Origin: JAAFJU01 sp043764895
GTDB lineage: Bacteria; Cyanobacteriota; Cyanobacteriia; Leptolyngbyales; Leptolyngbyaceae
NCBI GenBank assembly: GCA_043764895.1
Contig: JAYUJY010000115.1
Coordinates: forward strand, 1 to 64,000
Length of the DNA: 64,000 bases
Direction: 5' to 3'
The notes under the pieces were generated by a model. That model saw nothing but the letters and a program-made list of their open reading frames with translations. It was not told the DNA's origin and did no database searches. The stretch's first letter is position 1. The number at the start of each line of letters is the position of its first letter. Positions 61,614 to 64,000 of the stretch are shown piece by piece. The translations under genes and the position numbers were made by a program.

Positions 61614-64000
61614 TATTTCACATCTCCAGATTTGACATCGGCAGGTTTTACATCAGGAGCTATTGCAGTGGCGGCAACTGATTTTGTTTCAGCCGTTGCG
61701 GCAACCGTTTTTTCAGATTCTTTTTGTTGCGGTGGAGCAACTTTTTGTAATCCAAAGCCGTTAAACAATTCATTGATTTTCACCGTCAATCCCACATAAG
61801 GACCACTGGCCGATCGGGTGCCAAGATCTCGATCGTTCGCCCGACCAAAGGCATACCCCGCCGAGAGTCTGAGATTCGGCGTCAGATAATACCCCGCTTC
61901 CAAAGAGAAGCCCGTCTCGCTATAACCCGTGCTGGGCTGATTAATTAACCGACCTTCAGCCGAAACATCCCAGCTATAGTCAAAGCGATAGGTCGCTCGG
62001 AACTGGCTTAGCGTCACGGTGCTACTGCCGATCAAATCACTAGCGAGATTGGTGCGGCTGTTGCGCAATGCAAACTTACCGTATAGTTCCCACTGCCAAT
62101 TCGGGGCAAAAAGTGCCTCCATGGCGAGGACGTGATCCGTACTGCCCGATCCCGTCGCAAACAGAATATTGTTGGGAATCGTGGACGGGTTTTGGCGGTA
62201 TTCATAACGCAGAAGCATATTGAACACATCGCTATGCGGGTCGCGGTACGCCAAGCCGAGTTTGAAGTCGGTGGTGTTGCCGAGTCCGACGATGCCGACA
62301 TTGGCTGCGCTGGCCTGTTGGAATCGCACGAGAGCCGTGAGTGCGGGCGAAATCTTCCCCGTAGCTCCTGCACTAATCACCGTGTTGCTTCCTGAAGACG
62401 AACTGCGGTGGTCGAGGCGCGCATTAGCTTGGAAGCGACCGCTATCGTTGTAGTTGATGCCGACGCTGTAGCTATCGCCGCCCTGGATGCCGAGGGAGGA
62501 GGCACTTTGTCCGGGTGCGAATGGCTGTAGGGTTTGTAATCCCGTTGCGGTTTGGCCTGAAAAATTACCGAGAACATGTTCGTAGGCGAGGTCAATTTGC
62601 AATCCGGGGGAGATCTTAATGCCTTGCTTGATGCCGATCGCGCCTTGGGTACTTAACCGTCCATCCGAACCGCCCACAATGCCGTAGCGGGCGCTGAGAG
62701 TTGTTTCGGGGAAGAGTTTGTAATCGCCGACTAGACCCAGACTCGTTGTGTTCTGTCCCGCATATTGACCGCTGGTAAAGAACTGCTGGGCGAGTTGGAC
62801 GTTGATTCCTGGCATGAGTTGCCAGTCGAGTCCGAGCAGCGTGCGATCGGGGTAGAACGCGTCGTTCTTATTGGATAACGTTGTTTCGTTTTGAGCGACG
62901 AAGTTCAACCTTGACGTAATCGGCAACGCTAGACGAGTGCGCAGTTGATCCGAGCTTCCAGTATTGGCAGGCGTGACTCTATCCGTGCGATCGCGGTGTA
63001 GCCAGTCCATCGTTAGATTGGCATTACCAATGCGTTGTTGAATGCCAGCGCTAATGGTCGTGAGATCGTTATCGAGTCGGGTTCCAGGCAGGGGATCGGT
63101 GCGGGGATTCAGTAAATCAAACGTCGTTTGTAATGGCTGAGGAGCCGTACCGCGATTGGTTTCACGATCGTATTTCACATTGACATTAGTTCGATCGCTC
63201 ACCTTAGCTGTGACCTGTGCGCCGTAGCGAGTTTGGCCCGGTGTGAAGCTGACGGTTGCATTGTTTGCAAATCCTGGATCGGTGCTGCGATAGTAAGCGC
63301 GACCATTTATGTTTTTAGCAATTTCGCCATTGGCTTCGATACGGAACGCGCTGCCGGAAGATTGGCCTAGAATATCGGTGAACTGGTTCGATCGGGCATA
63401 TTCTGCAATTAATGAACCCTTATCACCTAACGGGAACATCGCATCGACGCCGTAGAGTTCAAAGTTCCGAACACCTTGATCTTCTTTCCAGTAAGTTGCA
63501 CCTAGCCAGCTTTCTTTTCCTTGAACACGGGAGAAGTGGTAGCGTGCTCGGGCGGCATAGATTTTATTGTCTGCACTTTCTTGTTCGTATTGATAGGTTG
63601 TTACAATTCGGCGAACGAGTGGCGTACCGTCCGTGCCAATATCAGTGCGGAAAATGGGTTTCCGGAACAGGTAAGTCCCCCTGCTGTAGTCCACTTCGTA
63701 GTCGGGACCACGGGTGAGGCGCGATCGTTCAATCACGGTGCCAGGGCGGTTGAGTTCTTCTGTTTCGAGGTAGACTTCTTCACTGCCTTCGGTCATTAGG
63801 CGGCGAGAAACAAAGTAGTACCCACTCGTTCCGTCAGGAGCAATCGTGTCGCGCTGGAAGCCTTGGACATTGTTGGCATACAACCCTGAGATTTGGAGGT
63901 TGCCGATGTTGTAGTTGCCCTTAAAGCCATGAAGCTGACGGGAGACTGACGTGTATTCCTGCGATCGGGTGGAAAACTCTTCCGTGTTGTAGTCGCCCCA
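61613..64000 (-). CDS. Outer-membrane barrel-like protein, N-terminus beyond window
   Basis: The frame is open to the window edge; the visible 795 residues are the C-terminal part. It begins WGDYNTEEFSTRSQEYTSVS and continues FKGNYNIGNLQISGLYANNV. Much of it is amphipathic beta-strand text (FELYGVDAMFPLGDKGSLIA; TTLSARYGIVGG), alternating turns with aromatic girdles, as expected for a large outer-membrane barrel. It ends with a Lys/Thr/Ala-rich tail rather than a terminal aromatic. It is the first visible gene of the operon; a secretion, adhesion or surface-export role is inferred. Confidence 0.75.
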   Translation of the reverse strand, partial: WGDYNTEEFSTRSQEYTSVSRQLHGFKGNYNIGNLQISGLYANNVQGFQRDTIAPDGTSGYYFVSRRLMTEGSEEVYLETEELNRPGTVIERSRLTRGPDYEVDYSRGTYLFRKPIFRTDIGTDGTPLVRRIVTTYQYEQESADNKIYAARARYHFSRVQGKESWLGATYWKEDQGVRNFELYGVDAMFPLGDKGSLIAEYARSNQFTDILGQSSGSAFRIEANGEIAKNINGRAYYRSTDPGFANNATVSFTPGQTRYGAQVTAKVSDRTNVNVKYDRETNRGTAPQPLQTTFDLLNPRTDPLPGTRLDNDLTTISAGIQQRIGNANLTMDWLHRDRTDRVTPANTGSSDQLRTRLALPITSRLNFVAQNETTLSNKNDAFYPDRTLLGLDWQLMPGINVQLAQQFFTSGQYAGQNTTSLGLVGDYKLFPETTLSARYGIVGGSDGRLSTQGAIGIKQGIKISPGLQIDLAYEHVLGNFSGQTATGLQTLQPFAPGQSASSLGIQGGDSYSVGINYNDSGRFQANARLDHRSSSSGSNTVISAGATGKISPALTALVRFQQASAANVGIVGLGNTTDFKLGLAYRDPHSDVFNMLLRYEYRQNPSTIPNNILFATGSGSTDHVLAMEALFAPNWQWELYGKFALRNSRTNLASDLIGSSTVTLSQFRATYRFDYSWDVSAEGRLINQPSTGYSETGFSLEAGYYLTPNLRLSAGYAFGRANDRDLGTRSASGPYVGLTVKINELFNGFGLQKVAPPQQKESEKTVAATAETKSVAATAIAPDVKPADVKSGDVK

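Overview
The window is chromosomal DNA of a cyanobacterium. The sequence shows photosystem I genes psaF and psaJ, a form IB RuBisCO operon rbcL-rbcX-rbcS, a flv3-flv1 flavodiiron pair, a mycosporine-like amino acid (MAA, sunscreen) cluster, and very frequent CGATCG/GCGATCGC motifs (HIP1-type). dnaE is one intact gene with an empty split-intein site. I cannot name a genus; a filamentous or Leptolyngbya-like lineage is only a guess.

Layout. 0-3.3 kb: small helical and stress-type proteins between two inverted copies of a dispersed palindromic repeat. 3.3-5.3 kb: tsaD and psaF-psaJ. 5.3-6.9 kb: a cobalamin riboswitch ahead of cbtB and a membrane protein with Ig-like domains. 7-9.4 kb: rbcL-X-S. 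9.7-14.8 kb: a small basic protein, a PD-(D/E)XK protein, serS, purT, a histidine kinase remnant and two unknown genes. 15-17.8 kb: a small double-glycine peptide beside a diheme peroxidase/MauG-type protein. 18.8-25.2 kb: mysA-B-C-D plus an ABC transporter. 25.3-28.9 kb: flv1 and flv3. 29.8-34.9 kb: a PPIase, an HlyB-like ABC transporter with an inactive C39 domain, and a muramidase. 35.3-42.1 kb: 1-Cys peroxiredoxin, dnaE, a GT4 glycosyltransferase and small genes. 42.1-49 kb: an accessory stretch with VapBC-type modules (one toxin frameshifted), TPR and other remnants, a HEAT-repeat protein, an HNH nuclease, a 63-bp higher-order tandem repeat and a second PD-(D/E)XK paralogue. 49-51.5 kb: a GspC/PilP-like protein and hemE. 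51.6-64 kb: secreted proteins and a four-gene cell-surface operon running off the right edge.

How genes work together. The RuBisCO operon encodes enzyme and assembly chaperone. Flv3 (canonical diiron ligands) and Flv1 (substituted ligands) should form a heteromeric O2-reducing valve. mysA-D encode the route from sedoheptulose 7-phosphate to a disubstituted MAA, and the ABC protein may move it. The riboswitch unit is best read as B12-controlled cobalt uptake.

The strongest candidates for undescribed systems are: (1) the surface operon at 52.2-64 kb (outer-membrane barrel-like protein, beta-helix protein, glycine-rich protein and a giant protein with four ~760-bp repeats, the last two sharing a C-terminal domain); (2) the PPIase/HlyB-like exporter/muramidase unit; (3) CbtB paired with a membrane protein unlike CbtA; (4) the MauG-type protein beside a leader-like small peptide. 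A family of imperfectly palindromic repeats (six copies) punctuates the window, often between convergent genes.
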